Below are positions 12,906-24,700 of a stretch of 64,000 nt of DNA, piece after piece. Position 1 is the stretch's first letter. The number at the start of each line of letters is the position of its first letter. Position numbers and translations under genes: made by a program. The notes below the pieces were generated by a model. The model saw nothing but the letters and a program-made list of their open reading frames with translations. It was not told the DNA's origin and searched no databases. Source of the DNA: Saccoglossus kowalevskii (lineage: Eukaryota > Hemichordata > Enteropneusta > Harrimaniidae); NCBI RefSeq assembly GCF_000003605.2, contig NW_003146934.1:1-64000 (forward strand), in the 5' to 3' direction.

Positions 12906-14901
12906 AGAATTCCAGTCATTCACAGGAGTAAAACAAGTAGGGGACTAATTAAAGAATTCCAGTCACTCACAGGAGTAAAACAAGTAGGGGACTAACTACA
13001 GAATTCCAGTCATTCACAGGAGTAAAACAAGTAGGGGACTAATTAAAGAATTCCAGTCACTCACAGGAGTAAAACAAGTAGGGGACTAATTACAGAATTC
13101 CAGTCACTCACAGGAGTAAAACAAGTAGGGGACTAATTAAAGAATTCCAGTCACTCACAGGAGTAAAACAAGTAGGGGACTAACTACAGAATTCCAGTCA
13201 TTCACAGGAGTAAAACAAGTAGGGTACTAACTACAGAATTCCAGTCACTCACAGGAGTAAAACAAGTAGGGGACTAATTAAAGAATTCCAGTCATTCACA
13301 GTAGTAAAACAAGTAGGGGACTAACTACAGAATTCCAGTCATTCACAGGAGTAAAACAAGTAGGGGACTAACTACAGAATTCCAGTCATTCACAGGAGTA
13401 AAACAAGTAGGGGACTAATTAAAGAATTCCAGTCATTCACAGGAGTAAAACAAGTAGGGGACTAACTACAGAATTCCAGTCACTCACAGGAGTAAAACAA
13501 GTAGGGGACTAACTACAGAATTCCAGTCATTCACAGGAGTAAAACAAGTAGGGGACTAACTACAGAATTCCAGTCATTCACAGAAGTAAAACAAGTAGGG
13601 GACTAACTACAGAATTCCAGTCACTCACAGGAGTAAAACAAGTAGGGGACTAACTACAGAATTCCAGTCACTCACAGGAGTAAAACAAGTAGGGGACTAA
13701 CTACAGAATTCCAGTCATTCACAGGAGTAAAACAAGTAGGGGACTAATTAAAGAATTCCAGTCATTCACAGGAGTAAAACAAGTAGGAGACTAACAACAG
13801 AATTCCAGTCACTCACAGGAGTAAAACAAGTAGGGGACTAACTACAGAATTCCAGTCATTCACAGGAGTAAAACAAGTAGGGGACTAACTACAGAATTCC
13901 AGTCACTCACCGGAGTAAAACAAGTAGGGGACTAATTAAAGAATTCCAGTCACTCACAGGAGTAAAACAAGTAGGGGACTAACTACAGAATTCCAGTCAT
14001 TCACAGGAGTAAAACAAGTAGGGGACTAATTAAAGAATTCCAGTCACTCACAGGAGTAAAACAAATAGGGGACTAACTACAGAATTCCAGTCCTTCACAG
14101 GAGTAAAACAAGTAGGGGACTAACTACAGAATTCCAGTCATTCACAGGAGTAAAACAAGTAGGGGACTAATTAAAGAGTTCCTGTCACTCACAGGAGTAA
14201 AACAAGTAGGGGACTAACTACAGAATTCCAGTCATTCACAGGAGTAAAACAAGTAGGGGACTAACTACAGAATTCCAGTCATTCACAGGAGTAAAACAAG
14301 TAGGGGACTAACTACAGAATTCCAGTCATTCACAGGAGTAAAACAAGTAGGGGACTAACTACAGAATTCCAGTCATTCACAGGAGTAAAACAAGTAGGGG
14401 ACTAACTACAGAATTCCAGTCATTCACAGGAGTAAAACAAGTAGGGGACTAACTACAGAATTCCAGTCATTCACAGGAGTAAAACAAGTAGGGGACTAAC
14501 TACAGAATTCCAGTCACTCACAGGAGTAAAACAAGTAGGGGACTAACTACAGAATTCCAGTCACTCACAGAAGTAAAACAAGTAGGGGACTAACTACAGA
14601 ATTCCAGTCATTCACAGGAGTAAAACAAGTAGGGGACTAACTACAGAATTCCAGTCATTCACAGGAGTAAAACAAGTAGGGGACTAACTACAGAATTCCA
14701 GTCATTCACAGGAGTAAAACAAGTAGGGGACTAACTACAGAATTCCAGTCACTCACAGGAGTAAAACAAGTAGGGGACTAACTACAGAATTCCAGTCACT
14801 CACAGAAGTAAAACAAGTAGGGGACTAACTACAGAATTCCAGTCACTCACAGGAGTAAAACAAGTAGGGGACTAACTGCAGAATTCCAGTCACTCACAGG
14901 A

Positions 14902-15089
14902 GTAAAACAAGTAGGAGACTAACTGGAAAATTCCAGTCACTCACAGGAGTAAAACAAGTAGGGGACTAATTAAAGAATTCCAGTCACTCACAGGAGTAAA
15001 ACAAGTAGGAGACTAACTGGAAAATTCCAGTCACTCACAGGAGTAAAACAAGTAGGGGACTAATTAAAGAATTCCAGTCATTCACAGGA
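14902..15089 (+). repeat. Type C units in C-A pairs (clearest example, two pairs in tandem)
   Basis: Type C differs from type B at unit sites 15 (A), 24 (G), 25 (G) and 27 (A), reading ggagactaactgg then aaaattcc. GAATTC is lost, and sites 21-27 (actggaa) and 30-36 (ttccagt) form a perfect 7-bp inverted repeat around a 2-bp centre. Here C, A, C, A follow each other. I found 18 C units, near 3.50, 4.07, 14.92, 15.01, 16.37, 16.65, 18.11, 29.25, 29.39, 33.61, 34.55, 38.80, 39.51, 40.07, 43.27, 49.80, 50.22 and 62.52 kb. In every case the next unit carries ctaattaaag or a one-base variant of it. None lies in an A-rich block. Confidence 0.88.
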
Positions 15090-15304
15090 GTAAAACAAGT
15101 AGGGGACTAACTACAGAATTCCAGTCACTCACAGGAGTAAAACAAGTAGGGGACTATCTACCGAATTCCAGTCACTCACAGGAGTAAAACAAGTACGGGA
15201 CTAACTACAGAATTCCAGTCATTCACAGGAGTAAAACAAGTAGGGGACTAATTAAAGAATTCCAGTCACTCACAGGAGTAAAACAAGTAGGGGACTAACT
15301 GCGG

Positions 15305-16180
15305 AATTCCAGTCATTCACAGGAGTAAAACAAGTAGGGGACTAACTACAGAATTCCAGTCATTCACAGGAGTAAAACAAGTAGGGGACTAACTACAGAA
15401 TTCCAGTCATTCACAGGAGTAAAACAAGTAGGGGACTAACTACAGAATTCCAGTCACTCACAGGAGTAAAACAAGTAGGGGACTAACTACAGAATTCCAG
15501 TCACTCACAGGAGTAAAACAAGTAGGGGACTAACTACAGAATTCCAGTCATTCACAGGAGTAAAAGAAGTAGGGGACTAATTAAAGAATTCCAGTCATTC
15601 ACAGGATTAAAACAAGTAGGGGACTAACAACAGAATTCCAGTCACTCACAGGAGTAAAACAAGTAGGGTACTAACTACAGAATTCCAGTCATTCACAGGA
15701 GTAAAACAAGTAGGGGACTAACTACAGAATTCCAGTCATTCACAGGAGTAAAACAAGTAGGGGACTAACTACAGAATTCCAGTCATTCACAGGGGTAAAA
15801 CAAGTAGGGGACTAATTAAAGTATTCCAGTCAATCACAGGAGTAAAACAAGTAGGGGACTAACTACAGAATTCCAGTCATTTACAGGAGTAAAACAAGTA
15901 GGGGACTAACTACAGAATTCCAGTCATTCACAGGAGTAAAACAAGTAGGGGACTAATTAAAGAATTCCAGTCACTCACAGGAGTAAAACAAGTAGGGGAC
16001 TAACTACAGAATTCCAGTCATTCACAGGAGTAAAACAAGTAGGGGACTAATTAAAGAATTCCTGTCATTCACAGGAGTAAAACAAGTAGGGGACTAACTA
16101 CAGAATTCCAGTCACTCACAGGAGTAAAACAAGTAGGGGACTAACTACAGAATTCCAGTCATTCACAGGAGTAAAACAAG
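15305..16180 (+). repeat. Duplicated segment D2 (partner 98 units downstream)
   Basis: Rare variants gtaaaagaag (15562), aggattaaaac, aacaacag, gggtactaac, ttaaagtattcc, tcaatcac, catttacag and cctgtcattc (16061) recur in order at 19,911-20,780 with a constant offset of 4,606 bp, exactly 98 units. Related but more diverged copies lie at 9,064-9,990 (which lacks 4 bp of a unit near 9340) and at about 51.60-52.13 kb. Confidence 0.9.
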
Positions 16181-16209
16181 TAGGGGACTAACTACAGAAT
16201 TCCAGTCAC

Positions 16210-16850
16210 TCACAGGAGTAAAACAAGTAGGGGACTAACTACAGAATTCCAGTCACTCACAGAAGTAAAACAAGTAGGGACTAACTACAGAATTCCAGTC
16301 ATTCACAGGAGTAAAACAAGTAGGAGACTAACTACAGAATTCCAGTCACTCACAGGAGTAAAACAAGTAGGAGACTAACTGGAAAATTCCAGTCACTCAC
16401 AGGAGTAAAACAAGTAGGGGACTAATTAAAGAATTCCAGTCATTCACAGGAGTAAAACAAGTAGGGGACTAACTACAGAATTCCAGTCATTCACAGGAGT
16501 AAAACAAGTAGGGGACTAACTACAGAATTCCAGTCACTCACAGAAGTAAAACAAGTAGGGACTAACTACAGAATTCCAGTCATTCACAGGAGTAAAACAA
16601 GTAGGAGACTAACTACAGAATTCCAGTCACTCACAGGAGTAAAACAAGTAGGAGACTAACTGGAAAATTCCAGTCACTCACAGGAGTAAAACAAGTAGGG
16701 GACTAATTAAAGAATTCCAGTCATTCACAGGAGTAAAACAAGTAGGGGACTAACTACAGAATTCCAGTCATTCACAGGAGTGAAACAAGTAGGGGACTAA
16801 CTACAGAATTCCAGTCACTCACAGAAGTAAAACAAGTAGGGGACTAACTA
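16210..16850 (+). repeat. Local tandem duplication, 6 units (281 bp)
   Basis: Sequence from about 16210 matches sequence 281 bp later (6 x 47 minus 1). Both copies share a GGG instead of GGGG tract (caagtaggga at 16271 and 16552), a preceding cagaagt, a ggagact B-like unit, and a C-A pair. The shared one-base loss explains the odd 281-bp period and shows it was copied, not made twice. The copies are identical for about 290 bp until taaaac becomes tgaaac near 16781. Confidence 0.85.
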
Positions 16851-16919
16851 CAGAATTCCAGTCACTCACAGGAGTAAAACAAGTAGGGGACTAACTACAG
16901 AATTCCAGTCATTCACAGG

Positions 16920-17316
16920 AGTAAAACAAGTAGGGGACTAACTACAGAATTCCAGTCACTAACAGAAGTAAAACAAGTAGGGGACTAACTACAGAATTCC
17001 AGTCACTCACAGGAGTAAAACAAGTAGGGGACTAACTATAGAATTCCAGTCATTCACAGGAGTAAAACAAGTAGGGGACTAACTACAGAATTCCAGTCAT
17101 TCACAGGAGTAAAACAAGTAGGGGACTAACTACAGAATTCCAGTCACTCACAGGAGTAAAACAAGTAGGGGACTAACTACAGAATTCCAGTCACTCACAG
17201 AAGTAAAACAGGTAGGGGACTAACTACAGAATTCCAGTCACTCACAGGAGTAAAACAAGTAGGGGACTAACTACAGAATTCCAGTCATTCACAGGAGTAA
17301 AACAAGTAGGGGACTA
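16920..17316 (+). repeat. Duplicated segment D5 (partner at 49.02 kb)
   Basis: Variants cactaacagaag (16957), aactatag and aaaacaggtagg (17209) recur at 49,019-49,384 with a constant offset of 32,068 bp. The far copy starts directly at an irregular join near 49,010. Confidence 0.85.
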
Positions 17317-17949
17317 ATTAAAGAATTCCAGTCATTCACAGGAGTAAAACAAGTAGGGGACTAACTACAGAATTCCAGTCACTCACAGGAGTAAAACAAG
17401 TAGGGGACTAACTACAGAATTCCAGTCATTCACAGGAGTAAAACAAGTAGGGGACTAACTACAGAATTCCAGTCACTCACAGGAGTAAAACAAGTAGGGG
17501 ACTAACTACAGAATTCCAGTCACTCACAGGAGTAAAACAAGTAGGGGACTAACTACAGAATTCCAGTCACTCACAGGAGTAAAACAAGTAGGGGACTAAC
17601 TACAGAATTCCAGTCATTCACAGGAGTAAAACAAGTAGGGGACTAACTACAAAATTCCAGTCATTCACAGGAGTAAAACAAGTAGGGGACTAACTACAGA
17701 ATTCCAGTCACTCACAGGAGTAAAACAAGTAGGGGACTAACTACAGAATTCCAGTCACTCACAGAAGTAAAACAAGTAGGGGACTAACTACAGAATTCCA
17801 GTCACTCACAGGAGTAAAACAAGTAGGGGACTAACTACAGAATTCCAGTCATTCACAGGAGTAAAACAAGTAGGGGACTAATTAAAGAATTCCAGTCATT
17901 CACAGGAGTAAAACAAGTAGGGGACTAACTACAGAATTCCAGTCATTCA

Positions 17950-18680
17950 CAGGAGTAAAACAAGTAGGGGACTAACTACAGAATTCCAGTCACTCACAGA
18001 AGTAAAACAAGTAGGGGACTAACTACAGAATTCCAGTCATTCACAGGAGTAAAACATGGAGGGGACTAACTACAGAATTCCAGTCACTCACAGTAGTAAA
18101 ACAAGTAGGAGACTAACTGGAAAATTCCAGTCACTCACAGGAATAAAACAAGTAGGGGACTAATTAAGGAATTCCAGTCATTCACAGGAGTAAAACAAGT
18201 AGGGGACTAACTACAGAATTCCAGTCATTCACAGGAGTAAAACAAGTAGGGGACTAACTACAGAATTCCAGTCACTCACAGGAGTAAAACAAGTAGGGGA
18301 CTAACTACAGAATTCCAGTCACTCACAGAAGTAAAACAAGCAGGGGACTAACTACAGAATTCCAGTCACTCACAGGAGTAAAACAAGTAGGGGACTAACT
18401 ACAGAATTCCAGTCATTCACAGGAGTAAAACAAGTAGGGGACTAACTACAGAATTCCAGTTATTCACAGGAGTAAAACAAGTAGGGGACTAATTAAAGAA
18501 TTCCAGTCACTCACAGGTGTAAAAGAAGTAGGGGACTAACTACAGAATTCCAGTCATTCACAGGAGTAAAACAAGTAGGGGACTAACTACAGAATTCCAG
18601 TCATTCACAGGAGTAAAACAAGTAGGGGACTAACTACAGAATTCCAGTCATTCACAGGAGTAAAACAAGTAGGGGACTAA
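17950..18680 (+). repeat. Duplicated segment D1, copy 1 of 3
   Basis: About 15 units carrying an unmistakable series of rare variants: catggagggg (18055), cacagtagt, a type C unit, ggaataaaac, ttaaggaattcc, aagcagggg, gttattc, and aggtgtaaaagaag (18517). The same series occurs at 33,455-34,185 (offset 15,505 bp at both ends of the series) and 43,109-43,838 (a further 9,654 bp). The constant offsets show that the copies carry no net indel relative to each other over this stretch. Confidence 0.9.
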
Positions 18681-19910
18681 TTAAAGAATTCCAGTTATTC
18701 ACAGGAGTAAAACAAGTAGGGGACTAATTAAAGAATTCCCAGTCATTCACAGGAGTAAAACAAGTAGGGGACTAATTAAAGAATTCCAGTCATTCACAGG
18801 AGTAAAACAAGTAGGGGACTAAGTAAAGAATTCCAGTCATTCACAGGAGTAAAACAAATAGGGGACTAATTAAAGAATTTCAGTCATTCACAGGAGTAAA
18901 AACAAGTAGGGGACTAATTAAAGAATTCCAGTCATTCACAGGAGTAAAACAAGTAAGGGACTAATTAAAGAATTCCAGTCATTCACAGGAGTAAAACAAG
19001 TAGGGGAGTAACTACAGAATTCCAGTCATTCACAGGAGTAAAACAAGTAGGGGACTAATTAAAGAATTCCAGTCATTCACAGGAGTAAAACAAGTACGGG
19101 ACTAATTAAAGAATTCCAGTCATTCACAGGAGTAAAACAAGTAGGGGACTAATTAAAGAATTCCAGTCACTCACAGGAGTAAAACAAGTAGGGGACTAAC
19201 TACAGAATTCCAGTCACTCACAGGAGTAAAACAAGTAGGGGACTAATTAAAGAATTCCAGTCACTCACAGGAGTAAAACAAGTAGGGGACTAACTACAGA
19301 ATTCCAGTCATTCACAGGAGTAAAACAAGTAGGGTACTAACTACAGAATTCCAGTCACTCACAGGAGTAAAACAAGTAGGGGACTAATTAACGAATTCCA
19401 GTCATTCACAGGAGTAAAACAAGTAGGGGACTAACTACAGAATTCCAGTCATTCACAGGAGTAAAACAAGTAGGGGACTAATTAAAGAATTCCAGTCATT
19501 CACAGGAGTAAAACAAGTAGGGGACTAACTACAGAATTCCAGTCACTCACAGGAGTAAAACAAGTAGGGGACTAACTACAGAATTCCAGTCATTCACAGG
19601 AGTAAAACAAGTAGGGGACTAACTACAGAATTCCAGTCACTCACAGGAGTAAAACAAGTAGGGGACTAACTACAGAATTCCAGTCACTCACAGGAGTAAA
19701 ACAAGTAGGGGACTAACTACAGAATTCCAGTCACTCACAGGAGTAAAACAAGTAGGGGACTAACTACAGAATTCCAGTCATTCACAGGAGTAAAACAAGT
19801 AGGGGACTAACTACAAAATTCCAGTCATTCACAGGAGTAAAACAAGTAGGGGACTAACTACAGAATTCCAGTCACTCACAGGAGCAAAACAAGTAGGGGA
19901 CTAACTACAG

Positions 19911-20780
19911 AATTCCAGTCATTCACAGGAGTAAAACAAGTAGGGGACTAACTACAGAATTCCAGTCATTCACAGGAGTAAAACAAGTAGGGGACTAACT
20001 ACAGAATTCCAGTCATTCACAGGAGTAAAACAAGTAGGGGACTAACTACAGAATTCCAGTCACTCACAGGAGTAAAACAAGTAGGGGACTAACTACAGAA
20101 TTCCAGTCACTCACAGGAGTAAAACAAGTAGGGGACTAACTACAGAATTCCAGTCATTCACAGGAGTAAAAGAAGTAGGGGACTAATTAAAGAATTCCAG
20201 TCATTCACAGGATTAAAACAAGTAGGGGACTAACAACAGAATTCCAGTCACTCACAGGAGTAAAACAAGTAGGGTACTAACTACAGAATTCCAGTCATTC
20301 ACAGGAGTAAAACAAGTAGGGGACTAACTACAGAATTCCAGTCATTCACAGGAGTAAAACAAGTAGGGGACTAACTACAGAATTCCAGTCATTCACAGGG
20401 GTAAAACAAGTAGGGGACTAATTAAAGTATTCCAGTCAATCACAGGAGTAAAACAAGTAGGGGACTAACTACAGAATTCCAGTCATTTACAGGAGTAAAA
20501 CAAGTAGGGGACTAACTACAGAATTCCAGTCATTCACAGGAGTAAAACAAGTAGGGGACTAATTAAAGAATTCCAGTCACTCACAGGAGTAAAACAAGTA
20601 GGGGACTAACTACAGAATTCCAGTCATTCACAGGAGTAAAACAAGTAGGGGACTAATTAAAGAATTCCTGTCATTCACAGGAGTAAAACAAGTAGGGGAC
20701 TAACTACAGAATTCCAGTCACTCACAGGAGTAAAACAAGTAGGGGACTAACTACAGAATTCCAGTCATTCACAGGAGTAA
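19911..20780 (+). repeat. Duplicated segment D2, second close copy
   Basis: Matches 15,305-16,180 at a 4,606-bp offset through gtaaaagaag (20168), aggattaaaac, gggtactaac, ttaaagtattcc, tcaatcac, catttacag and cctgtcattc (20667). It diverges at about 20,787 in a unit that also has small insertions (gtaaaaacaag, then ttaaatgaattcc). Confidence 0.9.
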
Positions 20781-21262
20781 AAACAAGTAGGGGACTAATT
20801 AAATGAATTCCAGTCATTCACAGGAGTAAAACAAGTAGGGGACTAACTACAGAATTCCAGTCACTCACAGGAGTAAAACAAGTGGGGGACAAACTACAGA
20901 ATTCCAGTCATTCACAGGAGTAAAACAAGTAGGGAACTAACTACAGAATTCCAGTCATTCACAGGAGTAAAACAAGTAGGGGACTAACTACAGAATTCCA
21001 GTCATTCACAGGAGTAAAACAAGTAGGGGACTAACTACAGAATTCCAGTCATTCATAGGAGTAAAACAAGTAGGGGACTAATTAAAGAATTCCAGTCACT
21101 CACAGGAGTAAAACAAGTAGGGGACTAACTACAGAATTCCAGTCCTTCACAGGAGTAAAACAAGTAGGGGACTAACAACAGAATTCCAGTCATTCACAGG
21201 AGTAAAACAAGTAAGGGACTAATTAAAGAATTCCAGTCATTCACAGGAGTAAAACAAGTAGG

Positions 21263-21375
21263 GGAGTAACTACAGAATTCCAGTCACTCACAGGGGTAAA
21301 ACAAGTAGGACTCTAATTAAAGAATTCCAGTCATTCACAGGAGTAAAACAAGTAGGGGACTAATTAAAGAAATTC
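21263..21375 (+). repeat. Three-unit marker module, cactc lineage
   Basis: Same ggggagtaac, cacaggggt, taggactctaatt order as the module at 12.8 kb, but with cactcacagggg in the middle and ttaaagaaatcc-like units just after. Sister copies lie near 37.77 and 42.09 kb, where the following unit reads ttaaagaaatcc. This copy's downstream unit reads aaagaaattcag and lies in the indel-dense patch. Confidence 0.83.
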
Positions 21376-21715
21376 AGTCATTCACAGGAGTAAAACAAGT
21401 AGGGGACTAATTAAAGAATTCCAGTCACTCACAGGAGTAAACAAGTAGGGGACTAACTACAGAATTCCAGTCATTCACAGGAGTAAAACAGTAGGGGACT
21501 ATTAAAGAATTCCAGTCATTCACAGGAGTAAAACAAGTAGGGGACTAATTAAAGAATTCCAGTCATTCACAGGAGTAAAACAAGTAGGGGACTAATTAAA
21601 GAATTCCAGTCATTCACAGGAAGTAAAAACAAGTAGGGGACTAATTAAAAGAATTCCAGTCATTCACAGGAGTAAAACAAGTAGGGGACTAATTAAAAGA
21701 AATTCCAGTCATTCA
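21370..21715 (+). other. Cluster of single-base indels at the left edge of A-rich block 2
   Basis: Both losses (gtaaacaag, aaaacagtagg, ggactattaaag) and gains (aggaagtaaaaacaag, attaaaagaattcc, taaaagaaattcc) are packed into about seven units. They lie exactly where the array switches from mixed to A-rich. Probably poorly polished sequence at an assembly junction. Confidence 0.8.
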
Positions 21716-24700
21716 CAGAAGTAAAACAAGTAGGGGACTAATTAAAGAATTCCAGTCACTCACAGGAGTAAAACAAGTAGAAGACTAACTACAGAATTCC
21801 AGTCATTCACAGGAGTAAAACAAGTAGGGGACTAATTAAAGAATTCCAGTCATTCACAGAAGTAAAACAAGTAGGGGACTAATTAAAGAATTCCAGTCAT
21901 TCACAGGAGTAAAACAAGTAGGGGACTAATTAAAGAATTCCAGTCATTCACAGGAGTAAAACAAGTAGGGGACTAATTAAAGAATTCCAGTCATTCACAG
22001 GAGTAAAACAAGTAGGGGACTAATTAAAGAATTCCAGTCATTCACAGGAGTAAAACAAGTAGGGGACTAATTAAAGAATTCCAGTCATTCACAGGAGTAA
22101 AACAAGTAGGGGACTAATTAAAGAATTCCAGTCATTCACAGGAGTAAAACAAGTAGGGGACTAATTAAAGAATTCCAGTCATTCACAGGAGTAAAACAAG
22201 TAGGGGACTAATTAAAGAATTCCAGTCATTCACAGGAGTAAAACAAGTAGGGGACTAATTAAAGAATTCCAGTCATTCACAGGAGTAAAACAAGTAGGGG
22301 ACTAATTAAAGAATTCCAGTCATTCACAGGAGTAAAACAAGTAGGGGACTAATTAAAGAATTCCAGTCATTCACAGGAGTAAAACAAGTAGGGGACTAAT
22401 TAAAGAATTCCAGTCATTCACAGGAGTAAAACAAGTAGGGGACTAATTAAAGAATTTCAGTCATTCACAGGAGTAAAACAAGTAGGGGACTAATTAAAGA
22501 ATTCCAGTCATTCACAGGAGTAAAACAAGTAGGGGACTAATTAAAGAATTCCAGTCATTCACAGAAGTAAAACAAGTAGGGGACTAATTAAAGAATTCCA
22601 GTCATTCACAGGAGTAAAACAAGTAGGGCACTAATTAAAGAATTCCAGTCATTCACAGGAGTAAAACAAGTAGGGGACTAACTACAGAATTCCAGTCATT
22701 CACAGGAGTAAAACAAGTAGGGGACTAATTAAAGAATTCCAGTCATTCACAGGAGTAAAACAAGTAGGGGACTAATTAAAGAATTCCAGTCATTCACAGG
22801 AGTAAAACAAGTAGGGGACTAATTAAAGAATTCCAGTCATTCACAGGAGTAAAACAAGTAGGGGACTAATTAAAAAATTCCAGTCATTCACAGGAGTAAA
22901 ACAATTAGGGGACTAATTAAAGAATTCCAGTCATTCACAGGAGTAAAACAAGTAGGGGACTAATTAAAGAATTCCAGTCATTCACAGGAGTAAAACAAGT
23001 AGGGGACTAATTAAAGAATTCCAGTCATTCACAGGAGTAAAACAAGTAGGGGACTAATTAAAGAATTCCAGTCATTCACAGGAGTAAAACAAGTAGGGGA
23101 CTAATTAAAGAATTCCAGTCATTCACAGGAGTAAAACAAGTAGGGGACTAATTAAAGAATTCCAGTCATTCACAGGAGTAAAACAAGTAGGGGACTAATT
23201 AAAGAATTCCAGTCATTCACAGGAGTAAAACAAGTAGGGGACTAATTAAAGAATTCCAGTCATTCACAGGAGTAAAACAAGTAGGGGACTAATTAAAGAA
23301 TTCCAGTCATTCACAGGAGTAAAACAAGTAGGGGACTAATTAAAGAATTCCAGTCATTCACAGGAGTAAAACAAGTAGGGGACTAATTAAAAAATTCCAG
23401 TCATTCACAGGAGTAAAACAAGTAGGGGACTAATTAAAGAATTCCAGTCATTCACAGGAGTAAAACAAGTAGGGGACTAATTAAAGAATTCCAGTCATTC
23501 ACAGGAGTAAAACAAGTAGGGGACTAATTAAAGAATTCCAGTCATTCACAGGAGTAAAACAAGTAGGGGACTAACTACAGAATTCCAGTCATTCACAGGA
23601 GTAAAACAAGTAGGGGACTAACTACAGAATTCCAGTCATTCACAGGAGTAAAACAAGTAGGGGACTAATTAAAGAATTCCAGTCATTCACAGGAGTAAAA
23701 CAAGTAGGGGACTAATTAAAGAATTCCAGTCATTCACAGGAGTAAAACAAGTAGGGGACTAATTAAAGAATTCCAGTCATTCACAGGAGTAAAACAAGTA
23801 GGGGACTAATTAAAGAATTCCAGTCATTCACAGGAGTAAAACGAGTAGGGGACTAATTAAAGAATTCCAGTCATTCACAGGAGTAAAACGAGTAGGGGAC
23901 TAATTAAAGAATTCCAGTCATTCACAGGAGTAAAACAAGTAGGGGACTAACTACAGAATTCCAGTCATTCACAGGAGTAAAACAAGTAGGGGACTAATTA
24001 AAGAATTCCAGTCATTCACAGGAGTAAAACAAGTAGGGGACTAATTAAAGAATTCCAGTCATTCACAGGAGTAAAACAAGTAGGGGACTAATTAAAGAAT
24101 TCCAGTCATTCACAGGAGTAAAACGAGTAGGGGACTAATTAAAGAATTCCAGTCATTCACAGGAGTAAAACAAGTAGGGGACTAATTAAAGAATTCCAGT
24201 CATTCACAGGAGTAAAACAAGTAGGGGACTAATTAAAGAATTCCAGTCATTCACAGGAGTAAAACAAGTAGGGGACTAATTAAAGAATTCCAGTCATTCA
24301 CAGGAGTAAAACAAGTAGGGGACTAATTAAAGAATTCCAGTCATTCACAGGAGTAAAACAAGTAGGGGACTAATTAAAGAATTCCAGTCATTCACAGGAG
24401 TAAAACAAGTAGGGGACTAATTAAAGAATTCCAGTCATTCACAGGAGTAAAACAAGTAGGGGACTAATTAAAGAATTCCAGTCATTCACAGGAGTAAAAC
24501 AAGTAGGGGACTAATTAAAGAATTCCAGTCATTCACAGGAGTAAAACAAGTAGGGGACTAATTAAAGAATTCCAGTCATTCACAGGAGTAAAACAAGTAG
24601 GGGATTAATTAAAGAATTCCAGTCATTCACAGGAGTAAAACAAGTAGGGGACTAATTAAAGAATTCCAATCATTCACAGGAGTAAAACAAGTAGGGGACT

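Larger units (their letters stand above)
3443..21488 (+). repeat. Mixed A/B/C block 1
   Basis: About 384 units mixing type A, type B, both hybrids and seven type C units (near 3.50, 4.07, 14.92, 15.01, 16.37, 16.65 and 18.11 kb). Recurrent rarer variants include aacaacag, gggtactaac, aactgcag with ccttcac, cacagaagt, cacaggggt and catttacag. These variants sit in fixed neighbourhoods that are repeated elsewhere in the window. The stretch 18.66-19.14 kb is locally A-rich. The end of this block (from about 21.37 kb) is poor sequence with many single-base indels. Confidence 0.9.
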
